A DNA stretch of 64,000 nt from positions 2,976,001 to 3,040,000 of the forward strand of contig JACKID010000001.1 in NCBI GenBank assembly GCA_020638675.1, in the 5' to 3' direction. Source of the stretch: Planctomycetota bacterium. GTDB lineage: Bacteria; Planctomycetota; UBA8742; UBA2392. Made by a program: the position numbers and the translations under genes. Of the stretch, positions 45,943 to 55,071 are shown one piece after another. Position 1 is the first letter of the stretch, and the number at the start of each line of letters is the position of its first letter. Under the pieces are notes generated by a model that worked only from the letters and a program-made list of their open reading frames with translations, searched no databases and was not told the origin of the DNA.

Positions 45943-45999
45943 GCACAGGCAAACCAACCGGGCGGGCCCGATTTAGAAGGCGGAGTCGGGCTCGTTCCC

Positions 46000-46005
46000 T
46001 TTAAT
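46000..46005 (+). promoter_or_regulatory. TTTAAT -10-like element six bases before a start codon
   Basis: TTTAAT, then six bases, then ATG 46012; no ribosome-binding site is seen. The same geometry as the TPR genes. Confidence 0.35.
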
Positions 46006-46011
46006 GCTGCC

Positions 46012-47988
46012 ATGTCTCAAGCCGTGCCCGTCTCGCTGTTCCTGACCCGCCGCGCGCTGTGCCCTGGCTGCGGCGCGCCTCTGCAGCTCGATATGGACAG
46101 CAGCGAGGCTACCTGCCGGTGGTGCCGCGAGACCAGCTACGTCGAACGCCGTCTGCGCACCGTTGAGCTGGAAATTCAGGCGGGGGCTGAGCCGGGCAGC
46201 TTCGCGCGCGACACGAAATTCATTCCCGCGCACTCGATCGCCGCGACCGGCCAGGCCGAGGCAGCCTGTCCGGGCTGTGGCGGTGCGATCGAAATCAGCA
46301 ACTCTCAGGACACCGCGAAATGCCCGCACTGCGGCAGCGCGGCCAAGGTCGAGCGCCGGCTGGTCACGACCGAGGCCGATCATTGGCAGGCAAACGACGA
46401 CAATCACGACCTCGAGATGTTCAAGGCGGGCAAGCCGCGCGACTTCGACAAGGAGCTCTATTGGGACTACGCCGGACTCGACGAAACGCAAAAGCACGAG
46501 TTCCTGGATGAGTGGAACGACCAACGCGTGCGCCTGTTGCTGACCGCTGACAGCACCGAAGCCCGCGTTGCCGCAATCGCCGAGATGTCGGCATGGCGAA
46601 CGATCAACCCGTGGCGCGAACGAATGCTGGCGCGCCTGATGCGGCTGGCGGGCGACTGCGAGCCGGAGGTCGAGGCCGCCATCGCCCTGCGCGCGATCCA
46701 GCCGAACCTTTATCGCGGGCACGAGGGCGAGAATGAAATCCGGCGTGCCGTGTTCCGTGCCGCCGGGCGGGCGCTGTTTGCCGGAAACCCGTCCGGGATG
46801 GTGCTCAAGGAACTCGGGCTCTCGTTCGACGGCGCCACGCTGAAGCTGATGATGGAGCTGATGGATTACGCCTTCTCCAACGGGAGCTTCGACAGCGCAT
46901 TCGCCGCACTGCGCGCGGCCAACCTGTCGCTCGACCGCGCATACGCTGACCGCGCGCTGTTCGGCGAAGTCATGCTGTATCGCCTGCTCTACCTGAAGCC
47001 GCCGATGCTGGCGTGGGCGCTTGGGCAGGGTCACCACTGGTCCGTCGAAGATCGCTACAAGACGCTGCGCTTTGTCGACGACTGCGCGATCGAGCGCCCG
47101 GAACTTGTCCCGCTGGTACGCGAGAAGCTGGGCGCGCAACAGTCGTTCGAAACGTTCGGCGCGTATCGCTCGTACCTCGACTTTGTGGCCAAGCTGATCA
47201 CGCCCTTGGGCCGGGAATCCGCACTGCATCTCGGCGTGTTTGCCACGGGTGACGGCGAAAGGCCGGTCGGCTCGCTGGATGATCTGCGCGCCTGTCTGGC
47301 CTTCCTGCACCCGCTGCTTCTCGATCCCGTGTTCGAGCATACCGCCACCCGCTGCATCAACCGGTTTATCACCCTGCATGCGCGGCACGAACTGCCGCCT
47401 GTCGACGAGTACATTGCCGAGCACGGCGATGCGCTGCCGTGGCGCATCCGGCAGGCGTACCTGCACGCACGGCCTGACAGCAAGCTGCTGAGCCCGTTCG
47501 AATTCCAGAACATGTTCGAAAGCAACGAGCCGGAACTGAACCCGCTGCAGAAGGAAGTGGCGGAGTGGGATGAGCGATTCCGCGAGGCGTGGCGCGGCAA
47601 GGACGACAGCGACGCCGAAGCCAAGAAGCGATACTTCGCGCTGCGCGATCGACTCGTCGAAGAGTCAGACCAGCGCATGGCGCTCCGCAAGCAGGAATGG
47701 CAGCGGCAGCAACAACAGCGCGAACAAAACGAACGCGATCTGCACGAAGCGGACATCGCGGCGGCAAAACAGCAGATCCACGACGACTGGAAGGCCGACA
47801 GCATCCGCATGCTCCATGAGCAAGCGGCGCAGCAGCGCGAGTACTACACGCAGTACGGCGACGAAACTTATCGAAAGACGGCCGAGAGGCTGGAACGGCA
47901 GGCCGAGGCAATCCGCACGGGCGAAAATCCCCCGCGTCGGGGCCCGTGGTATTCTCGCCTGGTCTCCTGGATGCTGCGCCGTGACTAG
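46012..47988 (+). CDS. Double zinc-ribbon protein with helical core and coiled-coil C-terminus
   Basis: 658 residues. Two zinc ribbons at the N-terminus: CPGCGAPLQLD...CRWC (about 17-42) and CPGCGGAIEIS...CPHCG (about 86-108). A long alpha-helical region (about 150-490) and a coiled-coil of Gln/Arg/Glu (about 520-640) follow. The C-terminus is basic (SRLVSWMLRRD). I do not recognise a family. It could be a nucleic-acid- or protein-binding scaffold. The gene runs unaccompanied between nuoF and the HTH regulator. Confidence 0.65.
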   Translation: MSQAVPVSLFLTRRALCPGCGAPLQLDMDSSEATCRWCRETSYVERRLRTVELEIQAGAEPGSFARDTKFIPAHSIAATGQAEAACPGCGGAIEISNSQDTAKCPHCGSAAKVERRLVTTEADHWQANDDNHDLEMFKAGKPRDFDKELYWDYAGLDETQKHEFLDEWNDQRVRLLLTADSTEARVAAIAEMSAWRTINPWRERMLARLMRLAGDCEPEVEAAIALRAIQPNLYRGHEGENEIRRAVFRAAGRALFAGNPSGMVLKELGLSFDGATLKLMMELMDYAFSNGSFDSAFAALRAANLSLDRAYADRALFGEVMLYRLLYLKPPMLAWALGQGHHWSVEDRYKTLRFVDDCAIERPELVPLVREKLGAQQSFETFGAYRSYLDFVAKLITPLGRESALHLGVFATGDGERPVGSLDDLRACLAFLHPLLLDPVFEHTATRCINRFITLHARHELPPVDEYIAEHGDALPWRIRQAYLHARPDSKLLSPFEFQNMFESNEPELNPLQKEVAEWDERFREAWRGKDDSDAEAKKRYFALRDRLVEESDQRMALRKQEWQRQQQQREQNERDLHEADIAAAKQQIHDDWKADSIRMLHEQAAQQREYYTQYGDETYRKTAERLERQAEAIRTGENPPRRGPWYSRLVSWMLRRD

Positions 47989-48342
47989 ATTCGCAACTCT
48001 TTTTGCATAATGCCTTTAGGCACCGTGGGGCTTCGCTCAGTATTCTCTGGTTTTGCGGCGAATTTGGTTTTCTTGGGGTCAGATTTGGGCATTATTCAAA
48101 ACTCAACACTCGTTCAGTAAGTGGCGCATTGCAATCCGACCTCGAATTGATGGTGACGCATTGCGGAATCGTGTGGTTCCAATGCGACAGGTCGCGCGGC
48201 GTCGGCGGAAGCCAGAATGCCTCGCTAGCCGATTTCCGAACAGAAAGTGTGATTTCCTGAAATGCCCATGATTACCTGATCATTCATTCGAAACACAGCT
48301 TGTCGCGCACACTCGCACGAAAATCCCCGGGAGCAGTCAGAT
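47989..48342 (+). other. Leader region of the TPR/HTH regulator with repeated CGCATTGC
   Basis: cgcattgc occurs at about 48125 and 48160, and its complement caatgcg follows at about 48179, forming a stem with ggaa/ttcc. Three related half-sites upstream of a regulator gene suggest an operator or structured leader. No gene seen. Confidence 0.35.
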
Positions 48343-50601
48343 ATGAACAGTGGTGTCACCGATTCGATCTCAACCAGGACGCAACATCGCATCGCCACTA
48401 ACCGAAGCCTGGACACCTTGCTCGGCTGGTCTGCGGAGGTCGCACAGGAAGAAGCCGCAGCGGGCCGAAAGGTCATCTACGTTCCCTGTCACGCGCTTGG
48501 CGGCGCGGTAAGCCTGCGCAGCTGGGTGCTGTCACAGGCGCGCCGGACGCTCGGCGCCTCTGCGCCCGATGACGCCCCCACCCTTCTCGGCGGCGGCGCG
48601 GATACACTGATCATTGCAGACCCCGCCTCGGCCGACCCCGCAAGTCTTCACTGGCTGGGCGATCTTCTCGGCTGCGCCGACGCTGCCGCTGACATCGCGG
48701 CCGTCCCGCCGATGCCGCAAGTAATCCTGCTGGTCCCGGGCACCAGCGGCGACGAGCCGAAAGTGGCCGAGTTGCTGTCGCGCCTGAACAGCCTCGGAAG
48801 CCGCGAAGAGCGCGTTTCCGGTCGTCCGGCAGACCCGAACATTCAGGCAATCCAGGCCGAGATCGGCGGGCTTCGCGACAAATACGGCAGCATGCTCGCG
48901 GCGCTGGCGCTGATGCCCTGCCCGCTGTCGCTGGCTAGCGTGGACCGCCTGGCCAGGGACACGCGCTCCGGCCCCGGCGCTGTCGCGGCTCTGACCGGCG
49001 GCACGCTGTTCCGCACGGTCGGCGACGACGTGATGCCGCTGAACGCGGAAGTCGCGCGTGCGCTTCGTGAAAGCTTCAACGCGGAGCAATTGCAGGCCGG
49101 CGCAAACCACCTGCTGCCGATCGTGGAGCAGGAACTGCCGGACATCCCCGACGCGCGAGTCGAGCTGCTGCTGTACTCGGGCGACCCGCGCCGCGCCATC
49201 AAACTGGCACGCAAACACTTCGACGAAAACCTGGACGGCGAGCAGTACGAAGAAGCACTGCGCATCCTGCGCGCCGCGATGGGCCTCGGCATCACGCTCG
49301 ACAATGGCAAGTTCGCCGAGCAGGTGGACCGCGCCACGCTCGCGGCACTGTGCGCCGCCGTCGGCCAGACCAGGGAAGCCGCGGCACTCGTCGATGAGTT
49401 GAGCCGCCGTCGCGACCTGTACGCCATTCCCGAGTTCATCGAATGGCTCGCGCTCGCCGCGCGCCGCCTCGCCATGGACACCAGCTTTGAGCCGCGCACG
49501 GCCGACAGCCTGATGCGCCGCGCGATCCGCCTGGTCGGCAAGGACACGGACCACTGGGTGCGCTTGCGCCTGCTGCGCGTGGAGCTGTTGCGCAGCCGCG
49601 CCTTCAACCTTGAGGAACGCGCCGACTGGCTGCTGAGCCACGTCAGCCAGAAGATTCTCGACAAGGTCACCGACAAGACGCTGGCAGCCTACCTGGATGA
49701 AATCGCCACACGCCTGTTCGCCAAGGGCGACTTCAAGGGCGCCTTCAAGCGCCTGCGCCGGCTGGGCGCGCTTCCTACCACGGAAGAACGCCTCGCGCGC
49801 GGCATGTTGCTGATGGCCAAGTGCCGCCTCCACTTCCGCGACCACGAAGCCGCGCACCGCTACGCTTCCAGCGCGCTGCACTACGGCATCCGCGCCGCGC
49901 AGCTGAATACCGTCACGGCGGCAGCGGACTTCTTGCGCACGCTTGATAAGGACCGTCCGCGCCGCCTGCCGCGCCTGACGCCGCCTGCGCGTGGCCGGGG
50001 CCAGCGCCCCAGACTGCCGGCCGCGGCCGACATCCCGACGCCGCAGTCTGCCGAAGCGGACAAGCTGTTCGAGATTCTGCAGACGCGCTTCCATGTGGTG
50101 CAGTGGGTGCGCCGCCGCGGCGCGACGACCGATTTCTACGGCGACGACGTCGGCGACGTGACCGACACCATGACGATCTACCAGGAAGACGCCGACGGCA
50201 GCGTCTCGCGCGCCGCCCACTGCGGCGAGCCGGATGATCTGCACGGCGTGATGCTGATGCGCAAGGACGGCAGCGATCTCGTTCTCGTGCAGCCGGAAGA
50301 AGACGGCGACGCGCGCGAAGACGCTATCGTCCAGTTCCTGTTGACAGACCGCGGCTCCGTGGACGTCGGCGACTCCGTGGTCAGCGCCCCCGCCCGCAAG
50401 TCCATCGTCGACGAATACATGCGCCGCGCGCTGGCCCAGGGGGCCGAACGCGGGCTGCACGCGACGATGGAGACACTGTTCAACAAGGACGTCCTGATCT
50501 TTTTCGAAGAACAGGGCTTCTCGAAGGAAGAGATGGCCGAAAAGCTCGGCGTCAGCCGCGCCACGCTGTACCGCATGTACGCGCGCGCCGGCTTGAACTA
50601 G
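48343..50601 (+). CDS. Large TPR-like regulator with C-terminal Fis-type HTH
   Basis: 752 residues. The N-terminal 120 residues resemble the P-loop region of MalT/STAND ATPases, with LIIADPAS in a Walker-B-like position. No Walker A is present. A long helical TPR-like middle (about 250-530) is followed by a second soluble domain. A final Fis/HTH_8-type helix-turn-helix, FSKEEMAEKLGVSRATLYRMYARAG, ends the protein. An SD gggag lies at the start. It likely senses through protein contact and binds DNA. Targets unknown. Confidence 0.68.
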   Translation: MNSGVTDSISTRTQHRIATNRSLDTLLGWSAEVAQEEAAAGRKVIYVPCHALGGAVSLRSWVLSQARRTLGASAPDDAPTLLGGGADTLIIADPASADPASLHWLGDLLGCADAAADIAAVPPMPQVILLVPGTSGDEPKVAELLSRLNSLGSREERVSGRPADPNIQAIQAEIGGLRDKYGSMLAALALMPCPLSLASVDRLARDTRSGPGAVAALTGGTLFRTVGDDVMPLNAEVARALRESFNAEQLQAGANHLLPIVEQELPDIPDARVELLLYSGDPRRAIKLARKHFDENLDGEQYEEALRILRAAMGLGITLDNGKFAEQVDRATLAALCAAVGQTREAAALVDELSRRRDLYAIPEFIEWLALAARRLAMDTSFEPRTADSLMRRAIRLVGKDTDHWVRLRLLRVELLRSRAFNLEERADWLLSHVSQKILDKVTDKTLAAYLDEIATRLFAKGDFKGAFKRLRRLGALPTTEERLARGMLLMAKCRLHFRDHEAAHRYASSALHYGIRAAQLNTVTAAADFLRTLDKDRPRRLPRLTPPARGRGQRPRLPAAADIPTPQSAEADKLFEILQTRFHVVQWVRRRGATTDFYGDDVGDVTDTMTIYQEDADGSVSRAAHCGEPDDLHGVMLMRKDGSDLVLVQPEEDGDAREDAIVQFLLTDRGSVDVGDSVVSAPARKSIVDEYMRRALAQGAERGLHATMETLFNKDVLIFFEEQGFSKEEMAEKLGVSRATLYRMYARAGLN

Positions 50602-50615
50602 ATCGTTTAGACCTC

Positions 50616-50647
50616 AAGGGCGGGGGCCGATGCGCCCCCGCCCTTTG
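50616..50647 (+). terminator. Terminator of the TPR/HTH regulator
   Basis: 12-bp stem aagggcgggggc / gcccccgccctt with loop cgatgc, then ttt. Confidence 0.85.
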
Positions 50648-50725
50648 CGTTCCCCCACTGGAACGGGCTTGCCTCGTTGCTATTCTCCCGCCCTCACGGG
50701 CCACACAGTATCCAGGGACATTGCC

Positions 50726-51001
50726 ATGGCGAATCTGATCCGTATTCCCACGCCGCTTCGCAACCTGACGGGCAACGCGGCCGAGGTAACCGTCGAAGCG
50801 GCGACAGTGGGCGAAGCGCTCAACGCACTGGAAGCCGCGCACAACGGCATCAAGGCCCGCATCTGCGACGAGGAAGGCAACGTGCGCCGTTTCGTCAACG
50901 TGTTCCTGAACGACGAAGACATCCGTTTCATGGAAAACCTGGCCACGCCCCTCAAGGACGGCGACCACCTCTCGATCGTCCCCGCCATCGCCGGCGGCTA
51001 G
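50726..51001 (+). CDS. Sulfur-carrier protein (CysO/ThiS/MoaD family)
   Basis: 91 residues from ATG 50726. Beta-grasp fold with FVNVFLNDEDIRFMENL and a C-terminal ATAIAGG-type Gly-Gly (IVPAIAGG), the tail that becomes a thiocarboxylate. The match to Mycobacterium CysO (VNIYVNDEDVRF ... AVAGG) is close. Its stop codon overlaps the ribosome site of hom, so it probably supplies sulfide for cysteine or homocysteine synthesis. The activating and transferring enzymes are not in the window. Confidence 0.9.
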   Translation: MANLIRIPTPLRNLTGNAAEVTVEAATVGEALNALEAAHNGIKARICDEEGNVRRFVNVFLNDEDIRFMENLATPLKDGDHLSIVPAIAGG

Positions 51002-51010
51002 GAGCGGCCG

Positions 51011-52360
51011 GTGCCCGACGACGCCAAAATGCGCACGGTTAAACTTGGCATGCTCGGCTGCGGCGTGGTCGGCGGCGGGCTTGTGAAGCTGCTCGCCAAG
51101 CACCGCGACGACTTCCGTGCCAACGGCTTCGACCTGAAGCTCACGCACCTCGCCGTGCGCGACGTCAGGAAGGACCGCGGCGTTGATCTCAGCGGCGTCG
51201 AAGTCACCGACGATCCCATGAAGGTCGCGAACGACCGCGGCATCGACCTGCTGGTCGAGGTCATGGGCGGCAACACCCTCGCCGTCGAGGCGGGCTGCGC
51301 GGCGCTTGTCCGCGGCATCCCGCTGGTGAGCGCCAACAAGTCCGCGCTCGCCCGCAGCATGGGCCGCTACGCCGAGGCCGCGAAACAGGGCGGCACGGGG
51401 ATCTGCTTCGAGTCGGCTGCCGCCGCCCACATCCCGATCATCGAAGTGCTCGACCGCTCGCTGGCGTGTGAAGAGCTGTCCGTCATTAAGGGCGTGATCA
51501 ACGGCAGCACCAACTACATCCTCACGTTCATGGAGCGCGCGGGATGCGAGTACGAGGACGCGCTCAAAGACGCCGCCGCCAAGGGTTTCACGGAAGCCGA
51601 CCCGACTCTCGACGTCGAAGGCATCGACGCGGCCGAGAAGCTGACGCTGCTCGCCTTCAAGGCGTTCGGCGCGTACGTGCCGCCCGATCAGGTCCATACC
51701 GAGGGCGTCACCAAGATCGGGCAGGTGGACGTGCTGCTGGCGACCGCGCTGGACCATCGCATCAAGCTGGTCGCGGCCGCGCGGCGCGGCGAGGATGGTC
51801 TCAGCCTTCGCGTCCACCCGGCGCTGGTTCACCGCGGCGAGCTGCTGGCCGACGTGGACAGCGAGTTCAACGCGATCATCCTCGAGGGCCCCGGCTTCAA
51901 GGAACTGACGTTCCTGGGCAAGGGCGCCGGCGAGTTGCCGACGGCCAGCGCCGTGCTCAATGACATCGTGAAGATGATCCGCCAGCCGGACACGAGCACG
52001 CTGCCCGGCTTCAAGCGCACGGGCGGTGATGTGCAGCTTGCCGACACGCGCAGCCTGAAACTGTGCTACTTTCTGCGCCTCGCCGTTGAGCCGGCGCACG
52101 TGGACGGCGTGCTCTCCGCGCTGAAAGGCCTTGGGCTGGTGGTTTTGAGCCACGCGCAGGTGTCGCACGGGGGCAGGAATTTCCTCGGCGTGATTTCGGA
52201 CGTGATCGAAGAAAGCCGTATGATGACCGCGCTTTCGGAGATCGCTAGAGTTGCTGGTGTAACCCAAACGCCGGGGCTGATCCGCCTCGACAAGGACAAC
52301 TACCGTGACATCGTCGAGCGTGAACAAAGTACGTATTTCGGTTCCAGCCTCGAGCGCTAA
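51011..52360 (+). CDS. hom: Homoserine dehydrogenase
   Basis: 449 residues from GTG 51011, with ggag six bases upstream; ATG 51029 is possible. NAD(P)-binding GMLGCGVVGGGLVKLL, the catalytic/substrate region (GVINGSTNYILTFMERAG, ADPTLDVEGIDAAEKL) and a C-terminal ACT domain (about 360-440). Reduces aspartate semialdehyde to homoserine for methionine and threonine synthesis. Operon with the sulfur carrier and thrB. Confidence 0.96.
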   Translation: MPDDAKMRTVKLGMLGCGVVGGGLVKLLAKHRDDFRANGFDLKLTHLAVRDVRKDRGVDLSGVEVTDDPMKVANDRGIDLLVEVMGGNTLAVEAGCAALVRGIPLVSANKSALARSMGRYAEAAKQGGTGICFESAAAAHIPIIEVLDRSLACEELSVIKGVINGSTNYILTFMERAGCEYEDALKDAAAKGFTEADPTLDVEGIDAAEKLTLLAFKAFGAYVPPDQVHTEGVTKIGQVDVLLATALDHRIKLVAAARRGEDGLSLRVHPALVHRGELLADVDSEFNAIILEGPGFKELTFLGKGAGELPTASAVLNDIVKMIRQPDTSTLPGFKRTGGDVQLADTRSLKLCYFLRLAVEPAHVDGVLSALKGLGLVVLSHAQVSHGGRNFLGVISDVIEESRMMTALSEIARVAGVTQTPGLIRLDKDNYRDIVEREQSTYFGSSLER

Positions 52361-53303
52361 CCTCGGCCCGGGATTTGACGTCCTGGCGCTGGCGCTGAAC
52401 GTCCGGCTGGAAGCAACCGCCGAATGGTCCAAAGAGCAGGTCAACCTCAAGGATTACGACGACCCGCTCGACTGGTGGCGCAAGGCGGTCGAGCCCAACT
52501 GCAACTACGGCGGCACGCTGCTTGACTTCAGCATCGAGCATTCCGGCGAGCCCAACTTGCTGGCGACCGCGTTCGTGAAAGCCATCCTGCGCGGTGGGCC
52601 CGAGTACCATTTGCCGAGAGAGTTGAAAGCCAAGATCAAGAGCGACATCCCCATCGCCCAGGGCATGGGCAGCAGCGCCGCCGCAACCGTCGCCGGCGCC
52701 GCACTGGCCGAGATGTGGCGCAAGGGAACGGCCGTGAAGGACGACGTCTTCGCCGACGCCAACGAAATCGAAGGCCACCCGGACAACGCCGCCGCGGCAA
52801 CCTACGGCGGGCTGCAGGCCGTGCTGGAAATGGACGGCGAGGCGCGCGCGACGCCACTGAAGATGCACGAAGATCTGCGGGTTGCGCTGGCGGTACCGAA
52901 CCAGACGCTGAAGGAAAGCACCGGCGCCACGCGCATCTGGCTTCCGGAAAAGCTCAATCGCAAGGAAGCGGTCAGCAACCAGCGTGCGCTCCTGACGCTG
53001 CTGTACGGGCTGAAGACCGGCCAGAAAAATGCGATTGCCGCCGGCTTCGACGACCGGCTGCACGTGCCGCACCGCAAGGCAATGATCGCGGGCTTCGACG
53101 ATATCGTGACGGCCGCAATCGAGGCGGGCGCCTACGGCGTCACGATCAGCGGCGCGGGCGGCGCCATGATTGCACTGGGCAGAGGCGACATGAAGCCCGT
53201 CGCCGACGCCATGAAGGAAGCTTACGAGCGCCACGGCATGGAAGCCCAGGCGCTCGCACCGGAGATCGACAAGCGGGGCCTGATCGTCGAGGAAGTCAGC
53301 TAG
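52305..53303 (+). CDS. thrB: Homoserine kinase (GHMP family)
   Basis: 332 residues from GTG 52305, overlapping hom by 56 bases, with aagga upstream. GHMP motifs: VPASSANLGPGFDVLALAL at the start, the ATP loop PIAQGMGSSAAATVAGAAL, and ITISGAGGAMIAL-like motif 3 (GVTISGAGGAMIALG). Phosphorylates homoserine. Closing gene of the sulfur carrier-hom-thrB operon. Confidence 0.95.
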   Translation: MTSSSVNKVRISVPASSANLGPGFDVLALALNVRLEATAEWSKEQVNLKDYDDPLDWWRKAVEPNCNYGGTLLDFSIEHSGEPNLLATAFVKAILRGGPEYHLPRELKAKIKSDIPIAQGMGSSAAATVAGAALAEMWRKGTAVKDDVFADANEIEGHPDNAAAATYGGLQAVLEMDGEARATPLKMHEDLRVALAVPNQTLKESTGATRIWLPEKLNRKEAVSNQRALLTLLYGLKTGQKNAIAAGFDDRLHVPHRKAMIAGFDDIVTAAIEAGAYGVTISGAGGAMIALGRGDMKPVADAMKEAYERHGMEAQALAPEIDKRGLIVEEVS

Positions 53304-53314
53304 CCGCCCTGCAG

Positions 53315-53953
53315 TCAGGCGTGACGCATCGGCACGAACGATACCGCCCCGAGTACTTCTTCAACGAGGGTGCCGTCGGCGCCGCGGGTCACCCGCATCA
53401 TCTGCTGGCCATTTGCCGCACCCACAGGCAGCACCAGCCGGCCGCCATCGGCCAGTTGACGCGTCAACACTGCCGGCACCTCCAACGGGGCAGCGGCCGA
53501 GATGATGCACGGGAACGGCGCATGCTCCGGCCAGCCCTGATAGCCATCTCCCACTTTCAGCGTTGCGTTCGTTACGCCTGCGCGTGACAGGTTCAGCGCG
53601 GCCTGTGCGGACAACGCTTCATCCAACTCGATGCTGTAGACGTGCGCCGCCAGCTGCGCCAGCACGGCGGTCTGGTAGCCGCAGCCGGTGCCGATCTCAA
53701 GCACGCAGTCTTGCGGCCCGACTTGCAGCAGCTCGGTCATCCAGGCAACGATGTATGGTTGGCTGATGGTCTGGCCATGCCCGATGGAGAGTGGGCGATC
53801 TTCGTACGCCGCCGGCTGGTTGCGCGCATCGACGAATTCATGGCGACGCACGCTGCGCATGGCGGCCAGGACGCGCAGGTCGCGCACGCCGCGCGCGACA
53901 ATCTGGCGCTGGACCATGCGTTCACGAAGGTTGTCGAAATCGGCGCGGCTCAC
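53315..53953 (-). CDS. pcm: Protein-L-isoaspartate O-methyltransferase
   Basis: 212 residues from GTG 53953, which overlaps the stop of the upstream gene (GTGA); a longer reading starts inside that gene and is rejected. Motifs MVQRQIVARGV, LEIGTGCGYQTAVLAQL (SAM motif I) and the PIMT signature RPLSIGHGQTISQPYIVA. Repairs isoaspartyl residues. Translationally coupled to the TlpA-like gene. Confidence 0.93.
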   Translation of the reverse strand: MSRADFDNLRERMVQRQIVARGVRDLRVLAAMRSVRRHEFVDARNQPAAYEDRPLSIGHGQTISQPYIVAWMTELLQVGPQDCVLEIGTGCGYQTAVLAQLAAHVYSIELDEALSAQAALNLSRAGVTNATLKVGDGYQGWPEHAPFPCIISAAAPLEVPAVLTRQLADGGRLVLPVGAANGQQMMRVTRGADGTLVEEVLGAVSFVPMRHA

Positions 53954-54957
53954 TCCAGGTCCGACTTGATCTTGCTCGCCATCTTGCCGGCCACTTCGCC
54001 CGCCTTCATGCCTTCCTGCTGCTTGGCGAACTGGCTCAGGCACTTCATGTAGTTCTCTGCGTCCGTCTTGCCTTCCTTGTCGATCAGCTTGTCGAGCAGC
54101 TCAAACGCCGACAGCTCTTTCTTGATCTCTTTGTCTTTCTTGAATTCCTTCAGCATCGCCTTGGCGTCGTCGCCGACCTTGTGGCCTTTGAACTCTTCCT
54201 CCAGCAACTCCAGCGTCGCCTTGGCCAGGTCGTAGCGTTTCTCTTCTTTCCACTTGGTGATGCGCTCGTTGCGCGTGTCGGCGATCCACATCGCCTTCTT
54301 CACGATCAACTCCGCGTCGGACTTTTCTTCTTCGGTGAGTTCTTCGCCCAGGCGTTTTTCGGCGTCGTTGAGCGCCTTGCCGAATTCGCGCTTTGCGAAG
54401 TTCTTGGCCGACATCTCCAGCTTGTCGGCGACCACGTCCTTGCCCAGGTTCGGGTAGACGATCTTCGCCATCTCGGCTTCCAGCACGGCTTTCCAGCTGT
54501 CGTCCTGCCCGTAGTACGCGACCTTGCCGTCCTTGCCGACGACGGTCGTGCGGAACGTCTTGCCGTCCTTGTAGCCGAAGAAGTCGTTCGCGTCGTCGTA
54601 GAAGCCGCCCGTGCAGATGGGGAACGTGTAGCCGGCCGTGCGTGCAATGATGTCAACCTGCGGGAACTTCTCGAAGTCGAGGCGGTGGATGGTCCAGATG
54701 TACAGCCCGAGGCCCTTCCACTTGTCCCAGTACTTCTGGATGTCCGGCAGCCCCTGCTTGGTGCCATCGCGGATGTGCCATTCATAGATGAGGATGACGC
54801 CGCCTTCGCAGTCCTTGAGCTCGCGGGCGAACTCCGGCGGGTTCACGATGTTGCCGCCCGCCTTGAACTTGGGTGCATCCTGGCCGACTTTCAACGCATC
54901 CGCGTGAAGGCAGCCCGCGCAAACCAGCAGGGCGGCAATGGCGATCCGGTACAGCAT
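53950..54957 (-). CDS. Thioredoxin-fold (TlpA-like) protein without active-site cysteines
   Basis: 335 residues. Signal peptide with a possible lipobox (LLVCAGC, Cys about 16), then a thioredoxin-fold segment (about 25-160) in which the CxxC position is replaced by YEWHIRDGTKQG. A lysine/glutamate-rich helical C-terminal half (about 165-335) follows. It shares the helical tail with the two genes upstream, so it is the divergent member of a tandem family. A redox role is lost; binding only is inferred. Confidence 0.78.
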   Translation of the reverse strand: MLYRIAIAALLVCAGCLHADALKVGQDAPKFKAGGNIVNPPEFARELKDCEGGVILIYEWHIRDGTKQGLPDIQKYWDKWKGLGLYIWTIHRLDFEKFPQVDIIARTAGYTFPICTGGFYDDANDFFGYKDGKTFRTTVVGKDGKVAYYGQDDSWKAVLEAEMAKIVYPNLGKDVVADKLEMSAKNFAKREFGKALNDAEKRLGEELTEEEKSDAELIVKKAMWIADTRNERITKWKEEKRYDLAKATLELLEEEFKGHKVGDDAKAMLKEFKKDKEIKKELSAFELLDKLIDKEGKTDAENYMKCLSQFAKQQEGMKAGEVAGKMASKIKSDLE

Positions 54958-55020
54958 GGTTCGTCCTCCTGAATACGCAGGTTATTCGTGCACCCCGCAT
55001 GTTTCACGGACAAACCGCAA

Positions 55021-55058
55021 ACAGAACGACCCGGCCTTTCCGGGCCGGGCCGTTCTGT
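55021..55058 (-). terminator. Terminator of the CxxC TlpA-like gene
   Basis: Two-part stem: outer acagaacg / cgttctgt and inner cccggcc / ggccggg around loop tttccg. Confidence 0.75.
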
Positions 55059-55071
55059 GGTTCGGCTATGT

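Noticed and set aside
48532..50460. Long minus-strand ORF (642 codons) opposite the TPR/HTH gene
   Set aside because: Shadow of a GC-rich gene; no ribosome site or recognisable domain.
50552..52450. Long minus-strand ORF opposite hom
   Set aside because: Antisense shadow of a well-supported enzyme gene.
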